Shown in pieces: positions 1 through 8,098 of a DNA stretch of 42,926 nucleotides (within the stretch, counting starts at the first letter, position 1; each line of letters opens with the position of its first letter). Both the position numbers and the translations under genes were made by a program. The notes beneath the pieces were generated by a model that made no database searches, had not been told where the DNA came from, and saw only the letters and a list, made by a program, of their open reading frames with translations. This stretch comes from Bradyrhizobium sp. AS23.2 (GTDB lineage: Bacteria; Pseudomonadota; Alphaproteobacteria; Rhizobiales; Xanthobacteraceae): positions 1 to 42,926 of the forward strand of contig NZ_LGHM01000023.1 in NCBI RefSeq assembly GCF_001908185.1, written 5' to 3'.

Positions 1-1
1 G

Positions 2-97
2 AAGCCCTTCAAATGGACCAAGTCCGCAGACCAGATCTTGGCTTCCGTCAAACGCTTCTGTCACAAAGCTCAGCAGACATTATGTGGCGAACTTTAG
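2..97 (+). CDS. C-terminal end of an IS630-family transposase (cut by window edge)
   Basis: The frame starting at base 2 reads KPFKWTKSADQILASVKRF and continues to a TAG at 95-97, giving 31 residues. The pattern FxWTKSAxxILxxVxRF is the usual C-terminal tail of IS630/ISRj-type DDE transposases. Only the end of the gene is in the window, so it is not possible to say whether the element is intact. No inverted repeat could be assigned with confidence in the 37 bases before the next gene. The call rests on motif memory from a short segment. Confidence 0.6.
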   Translation, partial: KPFKWTKSADQILASVKRFCHKAQQTLCGEL

Positions 98-134
98 ATT
101 CACGTGACTAGTGCCTGTCCAACAGGGACCGGCG

Positions 135-2534
135 ATGTATCAAGTTCTTTACTGTCTCACGGACCAGCACGATTGGCGCCTGGTCGCACTTGGCGGCGCG
201 GTGTGTCTGCTCGCAAGCGCGGCGGCGATCAGCCTGTTTCATCGGGCCCGTGCTGCGCGTGGAGGTTCTCGCGTAGCGTGGATCGCGCTGGATGCTGCCG
301 TTGCCGGCTGCGGCATCTGGGCGACCCATTTCATCGCGATGCAGGCATACGGGCCGGGCGCCGGCGGCGCCTACAACATCCCAGTGACGGTCCTGTCGCT
401 GATCTTTGCGATCGCAGTCACCTTCATCGGTCTCAGCATCTCGGTTTCGACGACGCGGGGGCCGCTGGTTGCGCTTGGCGGTGCCGTCGTCGGCGGTGGT
501 GTGGCGGCCATGCATTACACCGGCATGATGGCGTTCGAGATTCCCGCCCATGTCGGCTGGGCAACGGGTACCGTGACAGTCTCGATCCTGCTCGGCATCG
601 TCTTTGGATCGTTCGCCCTGTTCGTCGCGGGAAGAGGCGACAGCCTGTCCAACGCGCTGGGCGGGACGGTCCTGCTGACGGTTGCCATCGTCTCACACCA
701 TTTCACCGCGATGGGGGCGCTGGAGTTGACGCCCGATCCTTCGCTGGTGATCGGCGGTCTTTCGATCCCGCCGGCGTCGTTGTCCATCCTGACTGCCGGC
801 GCGGCCGCTGGCATTCTCGCTATCGCGCTCGCCGCGGCTGTGCTCGACCGTCGCGCCAAGGGCGAACTCGGACGTCAGCAGGTCGTGCTCGATACCGCGC
901 TCGAGAACATGTCGCAGGGCCTGTGCATGTTCGATGCCGACGGCAAGATTCTGCTTTTCAACGAGCGCTACGCCGCGATGCTGCGCCGCTCGGACATGCA
1001 GCTCACCGGCCGCCCGCTGCTCGACGTGCTGAAAGAAGAGCAGGGCAAGGGCCAGTGGAACGGAGATCCCGTTGAGTTCTTCGCGCGCCTCGTCGCCGAT
1101 GCGCGTGAGGGGCGCACCACGACCGACGTCGTCAATCGGCTCGGCCGCTCGATCCGGGTCGTCAACCAGCCGATGCAGGGCGGTGGCTGGGTCGCGACCT
1201 TCGAGGACATTACAGAGTGGCTGGAGGCGCAAGCCAAGATCTCGCACATGGCGCGCCACGATGCGCTGACCAATCTGCCGAACCGCGTGCTGTTCCACGA
1301 GCAGCTCGAACAGGGACTGCGCCGGGCAAAGACAAATGACCAGCTCGCGGTGCTCTGTCTCGATCTCGATCATTTCAAGGACATCAACGACTCGCTGGGG
1401 CATCCGATCGGCGACGCGCTGCTGAAAGAGGTTGGCCGGCGGCTTGCGTCCTGTGTCGGCGAGAACGACACCGTGGCGCGGCTCGGCGGTGACGAGTTCG
1501 CCGTGGTTCAGATCGGCCGGTCCGAGGAAGCCGCCGCAACAGTGCTTGCCGGCCGTCTCGTCGAAGTGATCTCCGCCCCTTACGAGATCGATGATCATCA
1601 GATCGTCATTGGCGTCTCGATCGGCATCTCGCTGTCGCCGCAGGACGGCGACAACCCCGATGAACTGCTGAAGAACGCCGACCTCGCGCTGTACCGCGCC
1701 AAGGCAGACGGCCGCGGCACCTACCGCTTCTTCGAGACCGGCATGGATGCCCGCGCGCAGGCGCGGCGCCTTCTGGAAATGGATTTGCGCGCGGCGCTGC
1801 AACGCAATGAATTCGCCGTGTACTACCAGCCGATCCGCGACGTCGCCAGCGATCGCGTCGTCGCCTTCGAAGCGCTGCTCCGCTGGAACCATCCGCACCG
1901 CGGCCTGATCTCGCCCATCAACTTCATTCCGCTCGCCGAAGAAACCGGACTCATCGTCCAGCTTGGCGAGCTTGTGCTGCGTGGCGCCTGCGCTGACGCA
2001 GCGACCTGGCCGGACGATATCGGTGTTGCCGTCAACCTGTCGCCGGTGCAGTTCAAGAACCCGAACCTGATCGCATCCGTGACCGAGGCGCTGGCCGCCT
2101 CGGGGCTCGCGGCGCGCCGCCTTGAGCTCGAGATCACCGAATCCGTGCTGCTCCAGAACAGCGAGGCGACGCTGACGACGCTGCACGAGCTGCGCGCCAT
2201 GGACGTGCGGATCTCGCTCGACGATTTCGGCACGGGCTATTCGTCGCTGAGCTATCTGCGCAGCTTCCCCTTCGACAAGATCAAGATCGACCGCTCCTTC
2301 GTGTCGGAGCTTGGGACGCGCGAGGATTCCGTGGCGATCATCCGCGCGGTGACGGGATTGGGGCGCAGCCTCGGCATCGTGACCACCGCGGAAGGCGTCG
2401 AGAACGATGAGCAGCTCGAGCTCCTGCGGCGCGAAGGCTGCACGCAGGCGCAGGGCTATCTGTTCAGCAAGCCGAGGCCTGCGTCAGACGTCACGATAAT
2501 GCTGGAACGCCCAAGGCTGCGCGCGTCAGGGTGA
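135..2534 (+). CDS. MHYT-PAS-GGDEF-EAL membrane protein (c-di-GMP turnover)
   Basis: A 799-residue integral membrane signalling protein. Residues about 5-215 form a seven-helix MHYT sensor with the repeated motifs ATHFIAM, MHYTGMMAF and SHHFTAMGA, thought to bind a metal or diatomic gas. A PAS domain follows (about 245-350), then a GGDEF domain with an intact GGDEF at 451-455. The RxxD inhibitory site just before it is absent, since the arginine position is glycine. The C-terminal EAL domain keeps EALLRW (579-584), NLSPVQF, ELEITES, DDFGTGYSS, KIKID and AEGVEN, so phosphodiesterase activity is likely; cyclase activity is also possible. I chose the ATG at 135, which follows an AGGGA sequence, over the GTGs at 104 and 111. 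It may influence the motile/sessile choice, but no physical link to the flagellar operons is seen. Confidence 0.93.
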   Translation: MYQVLYCLTDQHDWRLVALGGAVCLLASAAAISLFHRARAARGGSRVAWIALDAAVAGCGIWATHFIAMQAYGPGAGGAYNIPVTVLSLIFAIAVTFIGLSISVSTTRGPLVALGGAVVGGGVAAMHYTGMMAFEIPAHVGWATGTVTVSILLGIVFGSFALFVAGRGDSLSNALGGTVLLTVAIVSHHFTAMGALELTPDPSLVIGGLSIPPASLSILTAGAAAGILAIALAAAVLDRRAKGELGRQQVVLDTALENMSQGLCMFDADGKILLFNERYAAMLRRSDMQLTGRPLLDVLKEEQGKGQWNGDPVEFFARLVADAREGRTTTDVVNRLGRSIRVVNQPMQGGGWVATFEDITEWLEAQAKISHMARHDALTNLPNRVLFHEQLEQGLRRAKTNDQLAVLCLDLDHFKDINDSLGHPIGDALLKEVGRRLASCVGENDTVARLGGDEFAVVQIGRSEEAAATVLAGRLVEVISAPYEIDDHQIVIGVSIGISLSPQDGDNPDELLKNADLALYRAKADGRGTYRFFETGMDARAQARRLLEMDLRAALQRNEFAVYYQPIRDVASDRVVAFEALLRWNHPHRGLISPINFIPLAEETGLIVQLGELVLRGACADAATWPDDIGVAVNLSPVQFKNPNLIASVTEALAASGLAARRLELEITESVLLQNSEATLTTLHELRAMDVRISLDDFGTGYSSLSYLRSFPFDKIKIDRSFVSELGTREDSVAIIRAVTGLGRSLGIVTTAEGVENDEQLELLRREGCTQAQGYLFSKPRPASDVTIMLERPRLRASG

Positions 2535-2549
2535 AGGAGATTATGGTTT

Positions 2550-2598
2550 GAGCATGATCTTTCCGGAAAACCGCTTCACACTTTTCCGGGTCATGCTC
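2550..2598. repeat. Short palindromic intergenic repeat
   Basis: The outer arms GAGCATGA (2550-2557) and TCATGCTC (2591-2598) are exact inverted copies, and the interior TTCCGGAAAA / CTTTTCCGG continues the palindrome. I recognise this as a short repeat dispersed through Bradyrhizobium and Rhodopseudomonas intergenic regions. It sits between two convergent genes and may serve as a bidirectional terminator. Its last base is also part of the stop codon of the minus-strand gene. Confidence 0.75.
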
Positions 2599-3032
2599 TA
2601 GCCGCGGCGCAGTGCGAAATGCGCGCCGCAGAACGCCATCACGGCGCCGAGGCACAGCGCGGCGAGCCCGGCGAGCACACCCGAGACGGTCGGGATCGGG
2701 CTCGGCGCCGAGGCCACCTGGCCCGCCCCCGCAAGCAGGAGTACGCCGACGGCGATCAGGAATTGCCGCATCCGTTGCGGGATCTGGCCGGAGACGGCGC
2801 TCTGCATCAATGTCGCCGTGAAATATCCGCCGGAAAAGCCGACGGTCGCGATCAGCCACCAGGCGATCGCCGCGCCCGCGGGTATGAACTCATGGGTGTC
2901 GGAGCGCCAGAGGCCGCCGAGGTCGAGCCCGTAGCGCGCGCCCAGCATGTGCACCGCGACCGCGAGCAGCACGCCGGAGATCACGGCGGCGCCGAGAATC
3001 AGGCGGCGCGGAAAAAAGGTCGTCTCAGCCAT
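2598..3032 (-). CDS. Small conserved membrane protein, function unknown
   Basis: A 144-residue protein beginning MAETTFFPRRL. It has about four hydrophobic segments: ILGAAVISGVLLAVAVHML, an AIAWWLIATVGFSGGYF stretch, FLIAVGVLLLAGAGQV, and VLAGLAALCLGAVMAFCGA. The start at 3032 is preferred because the open frame further upstream would run across the divergent gene at 3111. No catalytic motif is visible and I do not recognise a named family. The TAG stop lies on the edge of the 2550-2598 palindrome. Confidence 0.7.
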   Translation of the reverse strand: MAETTFFPRRLILGAAVISGVLLAVAVHMLGARYGLDLGGLWRSDTHEFIPAGAAIAWWLIATVGFSGGYFTATLMQSAVSGQIPQRMRQFLIAVGVLLLAGAGQVASAPSPIPTVSGVLAGLAALCLGAVMAFCGAHFALRRG

Positions 3033-3110
3033 GCCCCGCTTGTAGGATGGGCGAGGGCGATCGCGCAAGCGGATCGCAGACGGGATTGCGCGGATGGTAT
3101 TGATTTGAAG

Positions 3111-3698
3111 ATGCAGGTTTTGGGAGCTGAGGACGCTTCGGCCAGGAGCTATGCCTACAAGGCATCGCTGATCGGCTCGGCGCATCGCTTCGAGCTGACA
3201 GAGGAGGGGCTTTCCTGGCACATCGCAGGCCGTTCCGGCCTGTGGCGCTATGACGAGATCTCGGCGATCCGGCTGTCGTTCCGCCCTGTGTCGATGCAGC
3301 AGCACCGCTTTCGCGCCGACATCAGCCACGCCAGTGGCGGCCGCATCGCGATCCTGTCGACGAGTTGGCAGACCGCGGCGCTGATGGCGCCACAAGACAA
3401 CGGTTTTCGCGCGTTCATCGTCGCGCTGCATGCGCGGATGGCGCAGGCCGGTAGCCGCGCCCAATTGACTGCGGGGCTTGGCCGCAAGACCTATGCGGCG
3501 GTGCTGGCGTTCCTGGCGGTGCTGACGGTGGCGATGGCGGGCCTATTGATCCGCGCGCTTGCGATCGGCGAATTTGCGGGCGCGCTGTTCATCGTCGGCT
3601 TTGCCGCGCTGTTCGCCTGGCAGGTCGGCGGTTTCGTGCGGCGCAACCAGCCGCGGAGCTATACGCTCGACCGTCTGCCCGGGTCGCTGCTGCCCTAG
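3111..3698 (+). CDS. Hypothetical protein with PH-like N-terminus and two C-terminal TM helices
   Basis: A 195-residue protein. The first 120 residues are soluble, with a pattern (FELTEEGLSWHIAGRSGLWRYDEISAIRL) reminiscent of bacterial PH-like domains. Two membrane helices follow (TYAAVLAFLAVLTVAMAGLL and FAGALFIVGFAALFAWQVG) and then a short cytosolic tail. The start is the ATG at 3111, 78 bases from the divergent membrane-protein start. No named family is recognised; the PH-like reading is an inference from pattern only. Confidence 0.7.
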   Translation: MQVLGAEDASARSYAYKASLIGSAHRFELTEEGLSWHIAGRSGLWRYDEISAIRLSFRPVSMQQHRFRADISHASGGRIAILSTSWQTAALMAPQDNGFRAFIVALHARMAQAGSRAQLTAGLGRKTYAAVLAFLAVLTVAMAGLLIRALAIGEFAGALFIVGFAALFAWQVGGFVRRNQPRSYTLDRLPGSLLP

Positions 3699-3762
3699 CT
3701 TTGCAACCGGCCGCAATCAAACGTGACTTCGCGGTCGTGCGCCGCTGCCGCATCGTGCAGGC

Positions 3763-4362
3763 ATGTCGACCAAGGATAGCAGCGCTCGCCTGCCGAGCGC
3801 GGATGAGATTTCCGAGATCAACCGCAGGCATCTGATCGACACGCCACTCGCGCCGGCCGATCTGTTGTTCATGTTCGGCACGCGAGAGGATGTCGCGTTG
3901 CGCGCCAAGACCGCGGCGCGGCTGTGGCGTGAGGGCTATTTCCGCTGGTCGATTGTCAGCGGCGGCGTGACGCCGGGCTCGGAGCAATCCGAGTGCACCA
4001 TCATCAAGGCGGCGATGGTCGCGGCGGGCATTCCGGCGGACCGGATCCTCGAGGAACATCGTGCGATGAACACCGGTGAGAACGTGATCCTCTCGCTGCC
4101 GATCATCGAGGCGGCGCTGGGACTGCGGAATATCCGCCGCGTGATCTGCCTTGGCAACACCTGGACCGCGCGGCGCTACCCGATGACGCTGCACCGGCAC
4201 TGGCCCGAGGTCGAGAAGATGCTGGTCACCGTCGACAGTTTCGCGACACCGCGCGGGCAATGGCATACCGACGCCGAATTTTGCCGCCGCATGCTGCACG
4301 AATGGGACAAGATCGAGCCGTACAAGGCGAAGGGCTTCATCGCGGAATGGCCGGAGCCCTGA
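3763..4362 (+). CDS. YdcF/SanA-like DUF218 family protein
   Basis: A 199-residue protein. It has the DUF218 layout: LLFMFGTREDVALRAKTAARLW (strand plus helix), a central SGG loop (IVSGGVTPGSEQSEC), then AAMVAAGIPADRILEEHRAMNTGENVILS, in which the acidic/Asn-Thr segment is the conserved DUF218 signature, and VICLGNTWTARRY. There is no clear signal peptide or membrane anchor, unlike SanA, so it resembles soluble YdcF. YdcF binds S-adenosylmethionine in E. coli, but the function of this branch is unknown. It stands alone between repeats. Confidence 0.8.
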   Translation: MSTKDSSARLPSADEISEINRRHLIDTPLAPADLLFMFGTREDVALRAKTAARLWREGYFRWSIVSGGVTPGSEQSECTIIKAAMVAAGIPADRILEEHRAMNTGENVILSLPIIEAALGLRNIRRVICLGNTWTARRYPMTLHRHWPEVEKMLVTVDSFATPRGQWHTDAEFCRRMLHEWDKIEPYKAKGFIAEWPEP

Positions 4363-4373
4363 GAGGCGAGGGG

Positions 4374-4438
4374 CTAGATTCTTGTTTTAACGCGTCTTCT
4401 TTACGCGAACCGGTATCCACTTCGCTCGAAAACGCTCT
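4374..4438. repeat. Dispersed Bradyrhizobium-type intergenic repeat
   Basis: The segment contains ACGCGTCTTCTTTACGCG, then GAACCGGTATCCACTTCGC, then TCGAAAACGCTCT. I recognise this arrangement from many Bradyrhizobium intergenic regions. It lies between the convergent DUF218 and MocR genes. No transposase is associated. Confidence 0.65.
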
Positions 4439-4440
4439 GG

Positions 4441-5784
4441 CTACTCTGTCGAGTCGAAATCCTCTTCCTTGGTGCCGAGCAGCGACACGATCGTGCGCAG
4501 ACCGGAGTCGAGCTGCTCGGGCGAGGGCGGGGCGAGCGCCAGGCGCACGGCATTCGGCGCGTGGCCATGCGCGATCGCGAAGGTCGAGGATGGTGTCAAT
4601 GCGATGCCGCGCCGGGCTGCCGCCGCGACGAAGGTCTGCGAGCGCCAGTGCGGCGGCAGCGTCAGCCAGAGATGATAGGAGCGCGGGTCGGCGGCGAGCT
4701 GATAGCCGGCCAGCAGCCTTGCCGCGGTCTGCTGACGGCGCGCGGCGTCGATGCGTTTCAGCCGCGTCAGCTCGGCGACGGTGCCGTCGGCCATCAGCCG
4801 CTGCCCGGCCGCAACCGCATGGCCTGAGGCGATCCAGCCGCCGGTGCGGACGGCGCTCATCACGCTCTCGCGCAGATGCGGCGGCGTGACGAGGATGCCG
4901 AGCGCAAGCCCCGGCGCGACCTTCTTGGAGAGGCTGTCGAGCACGATGCAGCGGTCCGGCCCGAGCGCCGCGAGCGGCGTGTCGTCGGCGAGGAAGCCAT
5001 AGACGGTGTCCTCGATGATGGTGAGGTCGAGCTTTTCGGCGACGCGCATGATGTCGGCGCGCCGTGTCGCGTTCATGGTGACGCCGAGCGGATTCTGGAT
5101 GATGGGCTGGAGATACAGCGCCGACAGGTGGGCCTCGCGATGCGCTTTCTGGATGGCGTCGGGCCGTGCGCCGTACTCGTCCATCGGAATCGGGACCAGC
5201 GTCACGCCGAGCCGCGCGGCGATGCTCTTGACGTAAGGATAGGTCAGCGCCTCGACACCGCAGCGGCCGCCGGTGGGCACGAGCGCCGTGAGCGCGGCCG
5301 CGAGCGATTGCTTGCCATTGGCGGTGAAGACGATCTGCTCGGCCTGCGGCGCGAAATCCTTGCGCGCGAGATAGGCGGCGGCGGCATTGCGCGCACTCTT
5401 GGTGCCGGTGCTGGTCGAGATGCGCAGCACGGATTCGAGCGCGTCGACGCGCTCGAGCCCCGCAAGGCTCTTGGCGATCATGGCCCATTGCTGCGGCACC
5501 AGGGGGTAATTGACCTCGAAGTCGATGCGCGCATCGCGCGGCTCGCTCATCGTCTCGACTTCGCGCCTGATATCGCCGGAGATGAAGGTGCCGCGGCCGA
5601 CCTCGCCGACGACGAGGCCGCGGCGGAGCAACTCCGTATAAACCCGGCTCGCGGTCGAGACCGCAATGCCGCGATCATAGGCAAAATTGCGCTGCGGCGG
5701 CAGCCGGTCGCCGGGCCTTAACGTGCCGTTAGAGATATCGGCGGCAATGGCATCGGCAAGCTTCACGTACTCGAACTTGGACAT
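4441..5784 (-). CDS. MocR-type GntR/aminotransferase transcriptional regulator
   Basis: A 447-residue protein with an N-terminal GntR winged helix (DISNGTLRPGDRLPPQRNFA, then STASRVYTELLRRGLVVGEVGRGTFIS, residues about 10-70). A fold-type-I aminotransferase-like domain follows, with the PLP Schiff-base lysine K287 in DSLSKKVAPG and the cofactor segment IIEDTVYGFLADD. Proteins of this MocR/PdxR/GabR class use PLP as a sensor and usually control vitamin B6, GABA, taurine or aminotransferase genes; the ligand here cannot be told. I chose the start MSKFEYVKL at 5784; an in-frame ATG at 5835 would translate through the likely operator. The neighbour across the gap is a DUF1127 gene. Confidence 0.88.
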   Translation of the reverse strand: MSKFEYVKLADAIAADISNGTLRPGDRLPPQRNFAYDRGIAVSTASRVYTELLRRGLVVGEVGRGTFISGDIRREVETMSEPRDARIDFEVNYPLVPQQWAMIAKSLAGLERVDALESVLRISTSTGTKSARNAAAAYLARKDFAPQAEQIVFTANGKQSLAAALTALVPTGGRCGVEALTYPYVKSIAARLGVTLVPIPMDEYGARPDAIQKAHREAHLSALYLQPIIQNPLGVTMNATRRADIMRVAEKLDLTIIEDTVYGFLADDTPLAALGPDRCIVLDSLSKKVAPGLALGILVTPPHLRESVMSAVRTGGWIASGHAVAAGQRLMADGTVAELTRLKRIDAARRQQTAARLLAGYQLAADPRSYHLWLTLPPHWRSQTFVAAAARRGIALTPSSTFAIAHGHAPNAVRLALAPPSPEQLDSGLRTIVSLLGTKEEDFDSTE

Positions 5785-5786
5785 TA

Positions 5787-5827
5787 TTGCACCGAGAGCA
5801 ATGTTTTCCTTGTACCGAGCAATGTAC
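5787..5827 (-). promoter_or_regulatory. Direct-repeat operator of the MocR regulator
   Basis: Two direct repeats on the plus strand, TTGCACCGAGAGCAATGT (5787-5804) and TTGTACCGAGCAATGTAC (5810-5827), start 23 bases apart, about two helical turns. MocR regulators typically bind such paired direct repeats in their own promoter. The inner copy ends two bases from the chosen start codon, which suggests autoregulation. Confidence 0.55.
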
Positions 5828-5969
5828 TGGAGCATTTAAGTTCCATCAAGGTCCGCGATTGAGCCGAGGTGTGCGAGAGCAATCCGACGGCAAATGGGGT
5901 TCAGGCGCTTTCCGCGTCTGCGCCAACGGCATCCGCTTTGCCGCGTGGACAGCAGGCCGGAGAAGAAAA

Positions 5970-6206
5970 ATGAACACGATCTCGCAAACTGCCGGGCGGA
6001 GTTTACGCCCATCCTCATCGGGCGGATTTTTCCGCGCGCTCGCCAGCGGCGCCTATGCGCTGTTCGACCGCCTGGAGCACCGCTCCGCTGTCAAGACGCT
6101 GTGCGAGCTCGACGACCGCGCCCTGCGCGACATCGGGATCACGCGCAGCCAGATCGAGGACGCGGTCTACGGGCAGGTCAAGGCCGAACTGACGCGGTAT
6201 CTTTGA
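5970..6206 (+). CDS. DUF1127 (YjiS-like) small protein
   Basis: A 78-residue protein. The C-terminal half carries the DUF1127 signature LCELDDRALRDIGITRSQIEDAV. Members of this family are short, basic and frequent in alphaproteobacteria; some are linked to stress, phosphate or small-RNA regulation. The ATG at 5970 follows GGAGAAGAAAA. It is divergent from the MocR gene and shares a 185-base control region with it, so it is a possible target. Confidence 0.82.
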   Translation: MNTISQTAGRSLRPSSSGGFFRALASGAYALFDRLEHRSAVKTLCELDDRALRDIGITRSQIEDAVYGQVKAELTRYL

Positions 6207-6240
6207 GCTGACGGCGTGCGGAGTAGCGACACTCGTCCCT

Positions 6241-6408
6241 CTCGTGTCCCGGACGCGGTGCGGCACGCGGTGACGCCCCGCAGAGCCGGGACCCAGGAAT
6301 CCACACGGATCGCTGATGCATGGGCCCCGGCTCTGCAGCGCACCACCATAGCGCGTCGAAGAGGCGCGTAAACGCGCTCTTGGTGCTGCGCAGCGTCCGG
6401 GGCACGAG
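6241..6408. repeat. Long inverted-repeat intergenic element
   Basis: The outer arms CTCGTGTCCCGGACGC (6241-6256) and GCGTCCGGGGCACGAG (6393-6408) pair at 15 of 16 positions. Inside, GCAGAGCCGGGACCC (6280-6294) pairs with GGGCCCCGGCTCTGC (6322-6336). I recognise this type of element from Bradyrhizobium. No coding sequence is supported inside it. Confidence 0.7.
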
Positions 6409-6410
6409 AC

Positions 6411-6960
6411 CGTTGTTAGATGACTGACATAGGCTTGCGTCCTCGCGGCTTGTTTCGCCCGAGCTTTGCTGCGTCGTTGCCCTCCGTGAAAGAGGGCGCA
6501 GGGAAGGCCGGATGCCGGCTGGCACCCGCGGTCCACTGTGCGAAAGTTGCGCTACGAAATCTGCACAGCGGCATACAGGTGAAGCCAAGACATCCCGGCC
6601 TTCCCTGCGCAGTGGTTTTACGGCTTATGTCGCGCTCTCCCCGGGGAGCGATGCACTATTGCCCCCGTCACCTCACGGACGGCTGACGCGCGGACCCGGT
6701 CGGGCCGTCGCATCACCGCAAGATTTGGCGCACAGGCTCCGGGCGCCAGGACGACACGATTTTGCCGTACGCGAGCCGCACTGGTCGTTTGCGCGACGCC
6801 CTCGCTGACGGTTGCCCGCCCTGCGTAGCATTTCGCGCCGATGTGGCCCTCGTCCACCGCCACCCGGCCCGCGTGTCGTGACGATCGCGATGCGCCCCTC
6901 TTCCTTGGGCCGGAGTAAGGCGATACATACGCCGTTTCGGAATTTCGGTAAAGTGGAATA
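6411..6960. repeat. About 0.55 kb dispersed non-coding repeat often miscalled as ORFs
   Basis: This stretch of roughly 550 bases holds only short overlapping frames. Peptide patterns such as GAGKAGCRLAP and GLPCAVVLRL recur in spurious 'hypothetical proteins' throughout Bradyrhizobium genomes, so I treat it as a dispersed repeat and not as a gene. The boundaries are approximate: the left end adjoins the inverted repeat ending at 6408 and the right end is near GTAAAGTGGAATATATTTA. I see no RNA gene in it. Confidence 0.6.
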
Positions 6961-7022
6961 TATTTAGCCGAGCGGATTGACCTGCGATTTGTATGTTTTG
7001 CCCGTCAGGCAACACAAATCTT

Positions 7023-7109
7023 GTAGCCCGGATGGAGCGTAAGCGTAATCCAGGATTCGTGCCCGCGGACGCATTGGCCCCGGATTGCGCTTCGCTCCAT
7101 CCGGGCTAC
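7023..7109. repeat. REP-like palindromic element
   Basis: GTAGCCCGGATGGAGCG (from 7023) and its inverted copy CGCTCCATCCGGGCTAC (ending 7109) flank a loop that also contains the partly paired segments TAATCCAGG and CCGGATT. It could form a large hairpin downstream of the minus-strand gene ending at 7140. Confidence 0.75.
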
Positions 7110-7139
7110 GAGCTACGGCGCAGCGCCCCGCCGCTGGGA

Positions 7140-7601
7140 TCAGGCGATCGCGACCTGGTCCCACGCGCTGCCAAAAGCCCAATCATCCTCAGTACGGTCC
7201 GGCTTGCGGCGAGGCCGTGTTGGCGTGCCGCGTTCGCGCCGATGCCGGACGTCCAGGCGCTGCATATGTGCGACGACGCTGCCGACGAGTAGGGCGATGC
7301 GCGCCGCCGCCTGCCTCACGACGAACAGAATCGTCGTGACGCGGCTCAACACGCCTAGCAGGAACAGCACCGAGAAGATGTCGATATAGGCGAGGAAATC
7401 GCCGACCAGCATCAGCTCCGGCGGAATTGGGATCCTGTGATAGTAGGCTAATACGATGATAGCGACGGGGATGAAGGCGATGACCTTCCGCACCGTCAGT
7501 CTGTCCAGCAGCGCCGCCAATTGTACGACCAGCACCTCCCACAAGGCGTCGCCAATCGCGAGCGGGACTTCGTAAATCCATCTCCGCCACCATTGCTTCA
7601 C
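7140..7601 (-). CDS. Membrane protein encoded behind a UspA-type gene, function unknown
   Basis: A 153-residue protein with two strong hydrophobic segments (KVIAFIPVAIIVLAYY and YIDIFSVLFLLGVLSRVTTILFVV) and a basic, disordered C-terminus (RRERGTPTRPRRKPDR). It starts at a GTG (7599-7601) preceded by a GGAG sequence nine bases upstream; no in-frame ATG near the start fits. It lies 15 bases downstream of the UspA-type gene and is probably cotranscribed with it. The family is not recognised. Confidence 0.7.
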   Translation of the reverse strand: MKQWWRRWIYEVPLAIGDALWEVLVVQLAALLDRLTVRKVIAFIPVAIIVLAYYHRIPIPPELMLVGDFLAYIDIFSVLFLLGVLSRVTTILFVVRQAAARIALLVGSVVAHMQRLDVRHRRERGTPTRPRRKPDRTEDDWAFGSAWDQVAIA

Positions 7602-7616
7602 GCTATTGCTCCGAGC

Positions 7617-8042
7617 TTAGTGCCTGACCACCAGCACCGAGCACTTCGCATAACGCACGACGTGCCCGGCGTTGGAGCCGAGGAAATAGGTGCGCATCGC
7701 CGGCCGGTGCGAGGTCATCACGATCAGGTCGGCCTTCATGTGGACTGCTTCCTCCAGGATCTCGTGATAGATGCCGCCCTGGCGCACCACGCTGGAGATG
7801 CGGGAAGGCTCGATGCCGGATTCGCGTGCGACGATGGCGAGCGCTTCTTCCGAAGTCTGGCGCTGCTGCTCGTCGAAATCGGCCGGCACGTATTCGGCCA
7901 GCATTACCGGCGTCATCGGCAGCACGTTGAGCAAGCGTATCGATCCGTTCCAGGTCTGCGACAGTGTCAACGCAGTTGCGATCGCCGGCTTGGCGAGATC
8001 GGTATCGGCGAGATCGATGGGCACGAGAATGGACTTGAACAT
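7617..8042 (-). CDS. Universal stress protein, UspA family
   Basis: A 141-residue single-domain Usp. It has the N-terminal strand FKSILVPIDLAD, the middle segment EILEEAVHMKADLIVMTSH and the C-terminal LGSNAGHVVRYAKCSVLVVR. The G-x2-G-x9-G(S/T) nucleotide-binding loop is degenerate (GSNAGH, and CS in place of GS/T), so ATP binding is uncertain. Genes of this type in Bradyrhizobium are often induced at low oxygen. An FNR/FixK-like half-site lies upstream at 8056-8073 but does not form a full box. Confidence 0.87.
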   Translation of the reverse strand: MFKSILVPIDLADTDLAKPAIATALTLSQTWNGSIRLLNVLPMTPVMLAEYVPADFDEQQRQTSEEALAIVARESGIEPSRISSVVRQGGIYHEILEEAVHMKADLIVMTSHRPAMRTYFLGSNAGHVVRYAKCSVLVVRH

Positions 8043-8098
8043 CTACGCCTCCCTATTGACCAGGCTGGATCAACCAGTCGAGACCGCGCCCGCGCGTC

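Noticed and set aside
693..2186. Long open frame opposite the GGDEF-EAL gene (497 codons)
   Set aside because: It lies antisense to a clear domain protein and its composition is Arg/Gly/His rich, as expected for a high-GC shadow frame.
6420..6808. Open frames in the repeat region that translate as apparent small proteins
   Set aside because: Overlapping frames on both strands, no ribosome-binding sites, and peptide patterns typical of a dispersed non-coding repeat.
8056..8073. TTGACCAGGCTGGATCAA before the UspA-type gene, resembling an FNR/FixK box
   Set aside because: The outer TTGA/TCAA are 10 bases apart instead of 6, and only one half matches the FixK-type consensus.
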